Source: Campylobacter troglodytis
GTDB taxonomy: Bacteria; Campylobacterota; Campylobacteria; Campylobacterales; Campylobacteraceae
Assembly (NCBI RefSeq): GCF_006864425.1
Contig: NZ_QHLI01000028.1
Span: 1 to 34,849, forward strand
Reading direction: 5' to 3'
DNA length: 34,849 bases
The notes beneath the pieces were generated by a model. That model was given only the letters and a program-made list of their open reading frames with translations, was not told the DNA's origin and made no database searches. Numbering within the stretch: position 1 is the first letter of the stretch; each line of letters opens with the position of its first letter. The position numbers were made by a program, and so were the translations under genes. Positions 8,090-17,689 of this stretch are shown here, piece by piece.

Positions 8090-9046
8090 TTAAACATAAG
8101 GCAAAGCCCATTCTTTAGCATTTAGCTTTTTAAAAGGCAAATCAAAAGCCTTTCTAAATTCATTTGCGATAAAAAAGCTCATTAAGGGCGGCACGGCGTT
8201 GCCTATTTGAGCAAAACAAGCCCCATTACTACCGCAAAATATGAAATCATCAGGAAAACTTTGCACCCTCGCACACTCACGCACACTCAAACGCCTTTTT
8301 AAATTTGGGTGTGGGTGAATGACAGCCCCACCACTGCGAGAACCACGCCCCGTGATAGTAGGGGCTGGCTTATCCCAAGCTAAAATGCGGTTACCCACAT
8401 AGCCTGTAATTTGAATTTTATGCTTTGAGCCACTATGATTTGGCACTTTTTCGTCATAATCCTGCGGTAAATCATAAATGGCATCTTTAAGCGTTTTTGC
8501 AGATTTAAAAGCCTTTGGCGGAAATTCCACAGCCTTGTCCTTTCTTTTGCCTAAAATGATTACTCTTTTGCGATTTTGTGGCACTCCAAAATCGCTCGAA
8601 TTTAAAATCGTATATTTTAAATCATAGCCACATTTTTCAAAGCTAGGTAGAATTTTTTCGTTGAAATTTTCTTTAAAACCCTTGCCACTTTGAATTCCTG
8701 CGACATTTTCTACGAAAAAATACTTTGGCTGTTTTGCCTTTAAAATCCTTGCATACTCTAAATAAAGCGTGTTGTAATTTGAATTTAAGTTTCTATTTTT
8801 TCCGTTTGCTATTGTAAAACCAAGACCAGCAAAACCGTCTATTAAAATGTCCCCGCTTGGCACTTCATTTTCTTTTAAGGTGTAAATATCCTTGCAAACT
8901 ATGTGTTTGCCTATGTTTTTGGCATAACTTTCGCAAGCTTCTTTGTCAATATCATTTGCAAAAACAACATTAAAACCAGCTTTAACAAAGCCTAAATCAA
9001 GCCCACCACAACCACTAAAAAGGCTAATAACGCTAATTTTTTTCAC
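8090..9046 (-). CDS. C5-cytosine DNA methyltransferase, catalytic motif lost
   Basis: A 318-residue member of the Dcm/HhaI family, normal length and open throughout. Motif I (LFSGCGGLDLGF), motif VI (FVENVAG), motif VIII (QNRKRVIILGKR), motif IX (RLSVRECARVQSFPDDF) and motif X (QIGNAVPPL) are intact. Motif IV, normally GFPCQGFS, reads GFAGLGFT at residues 71-78: the catalytic Cys is Gly74 (codon 8825-8827), with Pro to Ala, Gln to Leu and Ser to Thr beside it. It should therefore be unable to form the covalent cytosine intermediate. The start is GTG, overlapping the endonuclease stop by four bases (GTGA). It may still bind DNA or S-adenosylmethionine. Its target is unknown. Confidence 0.9.
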   Translation of the reverse strand: MKKISVISLFSGCGGLDLGFVKAGFNVVFANDIDKEACESYAKNIGKHIVCKDIYTLKENEVPSGDILIDGFAGLGFTIANGKNRNLNSNYNTLYLEYARILKAKQPKYFFVENVAGIQSGKGFKENFNEKILPSFEKCGYDLKYTILNSSDFGVPQNRKRVIILGKRKDKAVEFPPKAFKSAKTLKDAIYDLPQDYDEKVPNHSGSKHKIQITGYVGNRILAWDKPAPTITGRGSRSGGAVIHPHPNLKRRLSVRECARVQSFPDDFIFCGSNGACFAQIGNAVPPLMSFFIANEFRKAFDLPFKKLNAKEWALPYV

Positions 9047-10026
9047 GCTAAAACCTCGTAATTTTCGTCAAATTTATTAAAAATTTTGTCTAATTCATTA
9101 AAAACAAAAGCCTTTGAATTTTTACCTGTAAAATACTCAAAATAGCTCTTATGGAGCTTTAAATCAAATTCGTTTATAAGTTCAATAACTGTGCTTTTAA
9201 GATAAGAAAAATCAAGGCTTAGGCTCTTGGTGCAGTTTTGAATTAAAGGTGTTCTATCAATCCTTAAAGAGTTGCCCTCAAAGCGATTAACAATCTTTAA
9301 AAAATCATCTTTATTTTGGCTGTGTTTTTTAAAAATTTCTATAATTTCAGCTCCATTAAAAAAATAAAGCTCCATTTTGTCGTTATTTTTAACCCCCAAA
9401 AGTAAATCATCGCTGTAAATAAATTCAACCATTTTATTAAACTTTTCTTTGAGCTTTTCGTAACTTGAAAGTGTTTCTATGAGTTTAAGAAGCTTTAAAA
9501 ATTGCGGTATGCTACCAAGTCCAGCTCCATCCTTAGACTTTCTCTCGCTTAAATAATTATCAACCTTTAAGCCATCAAAAAGCACCTTTTTTTCAAAGCT
9601 ACCCATATTGATTTCTTTGTTGTCGCTACAAAGGGTTTTTACGCTAAATGAGTAGTTGTTAGCAAAGATAAGATCGGCTTTTTCTCTACGGTTACTTGCG
9701 ATTTTGTCCTTGACATTGATAAAATAATCACTTGGGGCCTAATTTAAATTTTTGCGGATTTTGGTATCTGCGACCTCGCCATCAAAGATAATGGCAAGTA
9801 AATCCTCAAAAACCCTTGCACTCGTCTTTCTTTTAGCCACTTCATCACTGCTAATAAAGTTGAAAAGGTAATTATAAATGTAAAGTGCGTAGAATTTGTT
9901 TTTGTGATTTTGCAGGTGCTGAAAGAAACCGTAAAGATCTTTAATGCCACTAAGATGATTTGTTATAAGTCCCTTTTCTCTTAAATATGCACTGATAACT
10001 TTTATGGTAGCTAAGCTTTTAAACAT
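9043..10026 (-). pseudogene. Type II restriction endonuclease, broken by an in-frame stop
   Basis: Two minus-strand open frames, 9739-10026 (95 residues) and 9043-9606 (187 residues), are in one frame and separated by a single TAG (9739-9741) and 44 sense codons without a start. Read through, they give about 327 residues. The bridging codons read DKIASNRREKADLIFANNY and SFSVKTL, the shape of a PD-(D/E)xK nuclease core (Asp, then S-V-K), which is why I call it the restriction partner of the overlapping methyltransferase gene. The N-terminus may also be damaged: a good binding site (AGAAGGAGA) precedes an ATG at 10204 in another frame. I do not recognise the specificity. A downstream start at 9606 could make a C-terminal fragment only. 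Confidence 0.7.
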
Positions 10027-10328
10027 CTTTAAAGCCTTGCAAGGATGGTGCTTGAGTTTTAAGAAACTGTGAATTTAAAATAATCTTAGCTAAGAAGATA
10101 AAAACTCTACTGTGCCATATTAAAAGGATTTTCATTAAAGCCATACTTATTAAAAGGATCTGCATTAAAGTAATCCTTAAAAATTCATTCTTTATCAAAA
10201 TCATTTCTCCTTCTAAAAGCCTTATTGAATTTAATTTATGCTTAGACTTGATCTTGCCTTTAAGCCTTGTAAACTCATCAAATAAATCTTGTAAAATTCA
10301 TAAAAATAACACAAGGCTTTAAGAGTAG
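10027..10328. other. Gene-free stretch with a possible broken N-terminus
   Basis: On the minus strand AGAAGGAGAAATG (ATG 10202-10204) opens a 61-residue frame of odd hydrophobic content. A second frame reads KDYFNADPFNKYGFNENPFN between two stops, which looks coding. Two direct repeats of about 28 bp (near 10110-10165, ATTAAAAGGAT then CATTAAAG) underlie that peptide repeat. It may be the frameshifted beginning of the endonuclease gene; I cannot prove it. Confidence 0.3.
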
Positions 10329-10808
10329 TTAGCCTCTTTGCATAGCAGTAATTCCTGTGCGAGAAAGCTCTAAGATCTCAAAGCCTTTAAGCTCAGCCAA
10401 ATAGCTCTCAATCACCTGAGGCACAGCACAAAGCTCGGCTATAAGGCTTTTAGGAGATAGATCTAGGATCTTAGCATTATAGACATTGCTTATGTCGCAA
10501 AATTTCCTCTCATCATAGTTTTTTGTCCCTATTTTTAGCAATAAAAGATCCTTTTCTATGGCATTATCCTCATCTAAAAGCTCGACAGTTTGAACCTCCA
10601 CAAGCTTTGAGGTTTGCTTTATGACCTGAGTGATTAAATCCTTATCTGCATAAGTAACTATGGTTATCCTTGAAAGATCACTTGCGCAAGTAGGAGAAAC
10701 GGTTAAACTAGCTATATTAAAGCCTCTTTGCCCAAAAAGCAAGGTTATGCGGGTTAAAACGCTGGGATTATTTTCTACGATTAAGACCAAGATTCTTCTT
10801 TTCATCAT
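10329..10808 (-). CDS. ilvH: Acetolactate synthase, small (regulatory) subunit
   Basis: A 159-residue protein of normal length. The N-terminal ACT domain is visible (RRILVLIVENNPSVLTRITLLFGQRGFNIASLTVSPT), followed by the C-terminal domain that contacts the catalytic subunit. It binds valine and both activates and feedback-inhibits the large subunit in the first common step of valine, leucine and isoleucine synthesis. It lies seven bases downstream of ilvB and must be co-transcribed with it. The start follows AAAGGAGAG. Confidence 0.93.
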   Translation of the reverse strand: MMKRRILVLIVENNPSVLTRITLLFGQRGFNIASLTVSPTCASDLSRITIVTYADKDLITQVIKQTSKLVEVQTVELLDEDNAIEKDLLLLKIGTKNYDERKFCDISNVYNAKILDLSPKSLIAELCAVPQVIESYLAELKGFEILELSRTGITAMQRG

Positions 10809-10815
10809 CTCTCCT

Positions 10816-12471
10816 TTACTTAACTATGATGTCTTTGACAGTGCCACCTGAGGGTATCATAGGAAGCACCTTTAAGTCCTTATGTATAAGGCATTCTATC
10901 CATACGGGTTTGCCTAAATTCAAGGCCTCATCAAAGGCTTGTTTAAATTCATCTAAATTCTTGCAAGAATACCCCACAGCCCCAAAGCCCTTTGCAACTG
11001 TTATGTAATCAACTTTTTTATTTATGTCTGTGTTTGAATACCTCTTCTCATAAAAGCTTGCCTGCCACTGGCGAACCATTCCTAGGGTTTGATTGTTTAA
11101 GATAATGCTAATTACAGGTATCTTATACTCAACAGCAGTTGCAACCTCGTTTAAATTCATCAAAAATGAGCCGTCTCCTGTAATATGAAGCACAGGTCTT
11201 TTTGGATAAGCTAGCTTTGCACCTATGGCTGCTCCGTATCCAAAGCCCATAGTACCAAGCCCTCCGCTCATTAAAAAGCTTCTTGGCTTTGCGTGTTTGA
11301 TAAACTGCACAGCCCACATTTGATGCTGCCCTACATCTGTGGTGTAGATGGCTTCTTCTTTTGTTTTACTAACTGCGTACTCAATGATATTTCTTGGTTC
11401 AAAGGCTTTAAAATCGTGCTTTTGTGAATTTTCCTTATCAAGCATTTTTTGTATATAGGCTAGCCATTCTGTGCTTTTTGCAGGCTCAACAAAATCACAA
11501 AGCTTAGCTAGGACCTTATTTAGATCCCCAACAATGCTACAATCAATGCCTACATTCTTATCAACCTCGCTTTTGTCTATGTCTATATGCACCTTTTTTG
11601 CATTTTTGCCAAATTCAGAAGGCTTTAAGGCAACCCTATCGCTAAATCTAGTGCCTATGGCTAAGATGAGATCAGCCTCAGCCGCTATGGTATTGCAAGT
11701 TACCTTGCCGTGCATACCCAAAAGCCCAACATTTAAGGGATCATTATGAGCCACAGTTCCAGCAGACATAGTAGTATGAACGCAAGGGATTTTTGCCTTT
11801 TGCATAAAGGATCTTAAATTCTCGCTTGCATCCTTGGCACCTCCTCCAAAATAGATCAAAGGCTTCTTGCTTTCTTTGATGAAATCTACTATAAGTTCAA
11901 GCTCTGTGTCAAAATTTCCATATTTTTCACTGCTAGGCTTTAAAAAATGCTTTGAGTAGCGAGTTTTTGCCATACTTATATCCTTTGGAATATCAACAAG
12001 CACAGGACCCTTCCTGCCTGAATTTGCTATGGCAAAGGCCTTTCTCACTGTTTTTGCTAGATCATCAATGTCTCTTACTATGAAATTATGCTTGGTAATT
12101 GGCATTGTGATCCCTGCTATATAGACCTCTTGAAAGCTATCCTTGCCCATAATGCTTGTAGGAACATTTCCTGTAATGGCAACAAGAGGCACAGAGTCCA
12201 TATAAGCAGTAGCTAACGGGGTAACAAGATTCGTAGCACCAGGCCCGCTTGTAGCTATGACAACCCCTGTTTTGCCAGATGCCCTAGCATAGCCATCAGC
12301 CATATGACAAGCCCCACACTCATCAACAGGAAGTATGTGTTTGATCTTATCTTGATACTTATAAAGGGCATCATAGATGTGTAAAACCGCCCCACCAGGA
12401 TAGCCAAAAACAAGATCAACCTTGTGTTCTAAGAGAACCTCCATTAAAATTTCTGAACCATTTAAAATCAT
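10816..12471 (-). CDS. ilvB: Acetolactate synthase, large (catalytic) subunit
   Basis: A 551-residue thiamine-diphosphate enzyme condensing pyruvate with pyruvate or 2-oxobutyrate; also called ilvI in this group. Seen are FGYPGGAVLHIYDAL, ATSGPGATNLVTPLATAYMDS, GKDSFQEV, GMHGKVTCN in the FAD-binding middle domain, and the ThDP/Mg motif GDGSFLMNLNEVATAVEYKI ending in NN. The catalytic Glu is kept but its surroundings are unusual: the common RHEQGA is VDECGA here. The binding site AAAAGGATATTTT precedes the ATG. A small leader gene and a -10 box lie upstream, pointing to control by amino-acid supply. Confidence 0.93.
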   Translation of the reverse strand: MILNGSEILMEVLLEHKVDLVFGYPGGAVLHIYDALYKYQDKIKHILPVDECGACHMADGYARASGKTGVVIATSGPGATNLVTPLATAYMDSVPLVAITGNVPTSIMGKDSFQEVYIAGITMPITKHNFIVRDIDDLAKTVRKAFAIANSGRKGPVLVDIPKDISMAKTRYSKHFLKPSSEKYGNFDTELELIVDFIKESKKPLIYFGGGAKDASENLRSFMQKAKIPCVHTTMSAGTVAHNDPLNVGLLGMHGKVTCNTIAAEADLILAIGTRFSDRVALKPSEFGKNAKKVHIDIDKSEVDKNVGIDCSIVGDLNKVLAKLCDFVEPAKSTEWLAYIQKMLDKENSQKHDFKAFEPRNIIEYAVSKTKEEAIYTTDVGQHQMWAVQFIKHAKPRSFLMSGGLGTMGFGYGAAIGAKLAYPKRPVLHITGDGSFLMNLNEVATAVEYKIPVISIILNNQTLGMVRQWQASFYEKRYSNTDINKKVDYITVAKGFGAVGYSCKNLDEFKQAFDEALNLGKPVWIECLIHKDLKVLPMIPSGGTVKDIIVK

Positions 12472-12533
12472 AAAATATCCTTTTCAAATGCCAAAAGGCA
12501 AGTAAATTAAAACAAAAATAAAACTAGAAGAAA

Positions 12534-12638
12534 TTACAGTGAAATCAGAGTAGAGACGGCACAAAGGACCAGAGTGAAGCTTTTTGTGAATTTTGTGTTA
12601 GCTTGTGTGCTCTTATGTGGCTTAAAACAGTTTTTCAT
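12534..12638 (-). CDS. Probable leader peptide of the ilv operon
   Basis: A 34-codon frame between the promoter and ilvB, starting 12638 behind GAAAGGAAGTGCG, a clear binding site. The C-terminal half reads SFTLVLCAVSTLISL, with eight of 15 residues being Leu, Val, Ile or Ala. This composition suits ribosome-stalling attenuation by branched-chain aminoacyl-tRNA supply. A small TGCC-TTTT-GGCA hairpin lies in the 60 bases between its stop and ilvB. It could instead be a chance ORF or a small membrane peptide; it has no run of consecutive regulatory codons. Confidence 0.45.
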   Translation of the reverse strand: MKNCFKPHKSTQANTKFTKSFTLVLCAVSTLISL

Positions 12639-12671
12639 CGCACTTCCTTTCAAAATGAATTGTAAGTATTT

Positions 12672-12677
12672 AGTATA
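12672..12677 (-). promoter_or_regulatory. ilv operon -10 box
   Basis: On the minus strand TGCTATACTAAAT gives TATACT, with an upstream TG, about 35 bases before the leader-peptide start. Upstream is an AT-rich stretch with an A run, as is usual for promoters of this group. Confidence 0.5.
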
Positions 12678-12699
12678 GCAGTTTTTTCTCAAACTGTGG

Positions 12700-13132
12700 C
12701 AAGAAAATTAAATTTTTTATAAAAGCAAGGAAGCTTGTATAAAATAGTAGCAAGCTAGGATATTTATAGTTTTAAATTTAAGCTAAATCTAAGTTTATAA
12801 TTTTAAGCTAAGGCTTGATTTCAAAAAGATCAAGTTAAATTCAAGCCTAGCTTTGCAAATTTTAAAATGACGGTTGATACTTTTGGCTAAAATTACATAG
12901 AATTTTTTCTAAATTCAAGCCTAGCTTTGTAACTGTTTAAATTTTATGCAAACTTTGAATTTTAGGCTTTGTGTTTAAAAAATTTGGGGCTTTTTTAAAC
13001 CGTGCAAGTTTGGCCTAATTTAAAATGATTTTTTCAATAGGGTGAATTTAAATTTGATAGATTTAAAATGTTTATTTTGTGGCTAAACTTAGCTAAGTTG
13101 GCTTAAAAAACTATGAATTTTGTTTTTAAAAA
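12700..13132. other. Gene-free stretch between ilv promoter and IS copy D
   Basis: No gene seen. It contains repeated AAATTCAAGCCTAGCTTTG phrases (near 12838 and 12912). GGTTGATACTTTTGGCTAAAAT at 12873 resembles the end of IS copy D and may be a solo IS end. Confidence 0.45.
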
Positions 13133-13405
13133 GGCGATTGATACTTTTAGCTGATGTAATAACAGCTAAAAGCTTGGTAAAATCGATCTTAAACAAATAT
13201 GTATTTTTGCCCTATATTTGAAAGCGAAAATTTAATCAATTTTAGAGTGCTTTTGTGCTGATATTTGCGTAAGCAAAATCGCCATTTTTGTGTAAGGTTT
13301 CTCGCCCTTGCGTGAATAGGATAGTGCAGCAAGCTTTTAACCCTTAAAGAGTGCGAAAAAATCTCTAAAATGAGTGGTGAAATCGAAGAGGGTGAAAGTT
13401 ATTTT

Positions 13406-13438
13406 TTACTTCGTTTCGTCTTGCAACTGCTAGCAGAA
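13406..13438 (+). repeat. Nested mini-element, copy 6 (IS copy D, SYF^GG site)
   Basis: 33 bp between AGTTATTTT and GGGGCAAAAAGG, reading TTACTTCGTTTCGTCTTG then CAACTGCTAGCAGAA. It is in frame and stop-free, adding the peptide LLRFVLQLLAE between SYF and G. The same site is uninterrupted in copy A (SYFGGVRG). Confidence 0.85.
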
Positions 13439-13498
13439 GGGGCAAAAAGGGTGCGTGGAAAGCGTGGGCGTGGGGCTGTAAAAAAGACACCTGTGTTT

Positions 13499-13535
13499 TT
13501 ACTTCGTGCTACTCGTCTTGTAACTGCAAGCAAAA
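13499..13535 (+). repeat. Nested mini-element, copy 7 (IS copy D, PVF^ site)
   Basis: 37 bp after CCTGTGTTT, reading TTACTTCGTGCTACTCGTC then TTGTAACTGCAAGCAAAA and followed by GG. It has the same site and the same first 14 bases as copies 1 and 5. Confidence 0.85.
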
Positions 13536-13684
13536 GGCTTGTTAAAATGCAATCGCACGAGTTTATACGCTCAAGCACTTGCTCTGCAAAAGAATTATTA
13601 CCGATTATAAAGGACTTTTCAGAGCTTGAAGAAAGTGAAATTTACAGCGATTGACTAAAATCCTACGGTGCCTTGGTGGATTTT

Positions 13685-13716
13685 TTGCTTCGTTTTGTCT
13701 TGCAACTTTGCAAGAA
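13685..13716 (+). repeat. Nested mini-element, copy 8 (IS copy D, VDF^GA site)
   Basis: About 32 bp between GTGGATTTT and GGAGCAAAG, reading TTGCTTCGTTTTGTCTTG then CAACTTTGCAAGAA. Copy A reads VDFGAKAHYRVK uninterrupted here. This site is used only once in the window. Confidence 0.8.
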
Positions 13717-13993
13717 GGAGCAAAGTTACAGGGTAAAGCACTCTAAAAACGAGTTTGCAAACGGACGAAATCATATCAACGAAATTGTGAATTTCTGGGG
13801 ACCTTACAAAGGCTAGATTAAGTCAGTTTCACGACATTAAAAAGGAATTTTTCTACCTTCATTTGAAAGAGAGTGAATTTCGATCTAATGTAAAAGTTAA
13901 GAATGAAAATTTGTATAAAATTTTGTTAAAATGGCTTAGGAAAAATCCTAGGTCATTTTAGCTAAAAGTATCAATTACCTTTAAATTTAAGGG

Positions 13994-15565
13994 CTAAGAC
14001 AATTCTTTTATTAAAAGCTGAGGCAGGACTAAGCCCTTAAAATCATTCTTACTAACACTTGCTATCAAAGAAACGGTTTCTCCTACTTTAAGATCCTTGT
14101 CAAAGTCAAAAAACACCCCCTCAATGCTTGAATTTTTATCCGCTAAAATGAGTTTCAAATGCCTCTCGTCCTTGCCTATTTTTCGGACATTTTTAACTAG
14201 CAAGTTTTCAAATTTAAACAAGGGGCGGGGATTTTTGTGTCCAAAGGGCTCAAAAAACTCCAAAAGTGCCAGTAGCTTAAAATCAAGCTCGCTCAAAGGC
14301 AAGATACCCAAAAGCTCGTCCTTGTTTAAAAAATCTTCTTTTGGAATTTGCTTGCAAGTTTCATTTAAGGCAGTTTTTAAGGCATTGAAATTTGAAGTTT
14401 CTATTAGCATACCACTTGCGCCCTTGTGTCCTCCATATCTCAAAAATAGCTCTTTGTGTGCTTCGATTAGCTCTAAAATGTTGATTTTACCTACACTTCG
14501 TCCGCTTCCCTTTGCCCTACCGTCTTTGTCGCTAAAAACAAAGGCTGGCTTGTTAAAATGTCTTGCAAGGCGGCTTGCCACTATGCCCAAAACCCCCTCG
14601 TGCCAGTCTTTGCCACCTACCACAAGGGCAAAGTCATCCTCGCTAATCATCTTTAAACTCTCATCAAAGAGCCTTTTTTCCTCGCTTTTGCGTTTGTTAT
14701 TAAAGGACACGATTTGCTCTAAAAGATTTTGTGCCTCGTTTAAGCTTTTGGTATATAAGAACTCAAAAGAAAGCCTTGCATCATCCATCCTGCCTGTGCT
14801 GTTGATAAGCGGGGCGATTAAAAAGCCTATGTTATCAAAGTCGAATTTTTCTTTTTGATAAAAGAGCTTTAAGGCACGAAAAGCTGGGCGTTTGGAGGCA
14901 TTTATCCTTTCAAGTCCCTTTCTTATTAAAAGGCGGTTTAAGTCCCGCAGCTCCATCATATCGCCCATTATGGCTATGGCTAAAAGCTCTATAAATTCGC
15001 TCATATTGATATTTAACTTGCAAACTTCTTTTACGCTTGCTAGCAAATACCAAGCCACCTGAGCTCCGCAAATTTCGATGTTTGGAAACTCATCATCTTC
15101 TTGCTTTGGATTTATGATGGCATAGGCTTTTGGCAGGGTGCTTTGAGGCTGATGATGATCTGTGATGATTAAATCAATGCCCCTTTCCTCGCAAAGTGCT
15201 GCTGCGCCGTAAGCTGCTATGCCGTTATCAACGGTGATTATAAGAGTGGTGTTTAGCTCTTTAACTATGTCCTCGTTTATGCCGTAGCCGTCCTTGAAGC
15301 GATTTGGAATTTTCACCACATAATTTGCACCCACCTCATCTAAAAACTCAGCCATTATCACGCAAGCTACTATGCCATCGACATCATAATCACCCACGAT
15401 GGCGATTTTCTCATCCCTTTCAATAGCCATTTTTATGCGCCTTGCTGCCTTGATGCTATCTTTTAAAATGCTAGGACGTGGAAGCTCGCTTAAGCTTTTA
15501 TGCACATCGTTTGCAAATCTTTGGCTTAAAAGTTCTTTGATAGCCTCTTTGTTTAGGGTTTGCAT
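13994..15565 (-). CDS. recJ: Single-stranded-DNA-specific exonuclease RecJ
   Basis: A 523-residue 5'-3' ssDNA exonuclease acting in recombination and mismatch repair. DHH-family motifs are clear: VGDYDVDGIVA (58-67), TVDNGIAA, TDHHQP with the DHH triad at 136-138, and the DHHA1-domain motif GGHKGASGM. The C-terminal OB-like part is short, as in other Campylobacter RecJ. The start lies one base after the pyrG stop, so the pair is probably coupled, and the same pyrG-recJ order is known from C. jejuni. The stop falls 15 bp from the end of IS copy D, so the 3' end of the transcript was probably reshaped by that insertion. Confidence 0.93.
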   Translation of the reverse strand: MQTLNKEAIKELLSQRFANDVHKSLSELPRPSILKDSIKAARRIKMAIERDEKIAIVGDYDVDGIVACVIMAEFLDEVGANYVVKIPNRFKDGYGINEDIVKELNTTLIITVDNGIAAYGAAALCEERGIDLIITDHHQPQSTLPKAYAIINPKQEDDEFPNIEICGAQVAWYLLASVKEVCKLNINMSEFIELLAIAIMGDMMELRDLNRLLIRKGLERINASKRPAFRALKLFYQKEKFDFDNIGFLIAPLINSTGRMDDARLSFEFLYTKSLNEAQNLLEQIVSFNNKRKSEEKRLFDESLKMISEDDFALVVGGKDWHEGVLGIVASRLARHFNKPAFVFSDKDGRAKGSGRSVGKINILELIEAHKELFLRYGGHKGASGMLIETSNFNALKTALNETCKQIPKEDFLNKDELLGILPLSELDFKLLALLEFFEPFGHKNPRPLFKFENLLVKNVRKIGKDERHLKLILADKNSSIEGVFFDFDKDLKVGETVSLIASVSKNDFKGLVLPQLLIKELS

Positions 15566-15566
15566 T

Positions 15567-17405
<1,839 letters not shown>

Positions 17406-17417
17406 TCACACCCTAGC

Positions 17418-17518
17418 TTGTCATTTTAAGCTTGCATAGTAAGCGAAGAAAGCACAAAACTTAAATCAAAGGCTATTTTAAGAGATTCTTCGCCTTTTTC
17501 AAAGGCTAATAATGACAA
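17418..17518. repeat. TTGTCATT-ended intergenic repeat, copy 3
   Basis: 101 bp starting TTGTCATTTTAAGC and ending GGCTAATAATGACAA, with GCGAAGAA inside the left half and GATTCTTCGCC in the right half. So it is a large imperfect palindrome, able to form a hairpin upstream of pyrG. It fills most of the gap between the SbmA-like gene and pyrG. Confidence 0.6.
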
Positions 17519-17689
17519 AATTTAGGCAATTTTTGTGAATTTTTTGCAAAATTAAGAAAAAATTATAGCACTTTTCTTGTAGTTTTTATAAAATTCTTGT
17601 CCTTAATGTAATGAACGAAATTAAAACTAAGATCTAAGATTAAGCCTTTAAAAGCCTTGAATTTTAGGCATTTAGACAGTTTTTAAAGC

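Larger units (their letters stand above)
13180..13961 (+). pseudogene. IS1595-family transposase pseudogene (copy D)
   Basis: Pieces read KVSRPCVNRIVQQAFNP, LKECEKISKMSGEIE, KRGRGAVKKTPVF, CSAKELLPIIKDFSELEESE, YRVKHSKNEFANGRNHINE and then, after one shift, TKARLSQFHDIKKEFFYL to LLKWLRKNPRSF and a stop at 13959. Stops after NP and after IYSD, and a frameshift at WG, disable it. An apparent 94-residue open frame (13370-13654) survives only because two of the inserts happen to be stop-free. The exact N-terminus is not identifiable. Confidence 0.85.
13133..13979 (+). mobile_element. Decayed IS1595-family element, copy D
   Basis: The best-preserved C-terminus of the five copies, on the plus strand. 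Ends are GGCGATTGATACTTTTAGCT (13133) and, inverted, GGTAATTGATACTTTTAGCT (13979), a near-perfect 20-bp terminal inverted repeat that differs from the ends of copies A to C and E. It therefore belongs to a distinct sub-lineage. It lies just downstream of the recJ stop, between the ilv and pyrG-recJ units. Three nested mini-elements are inside. Confidence 0.85.

Noticed and set aside
13370-13654. 94-residue plus-strand frame as a free-standing gene
   Set aside because: It is a transposase fragment kept open by two stop-free inserts; it has no binding site and ends inside the conserved domain.
937-13716. CRISPR array
   Set aside because: The short repeats are not regularly spaced, lie inside transposase remnants and have no cas genes nearby.
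14097-14858. 253-residue plus-strand frame inside recJ
   Set aside because: Antisense shadow; Ser/Lys/Leu-rich composition typical of reversed coding sequence; recJ motifs are intact on the other strand.
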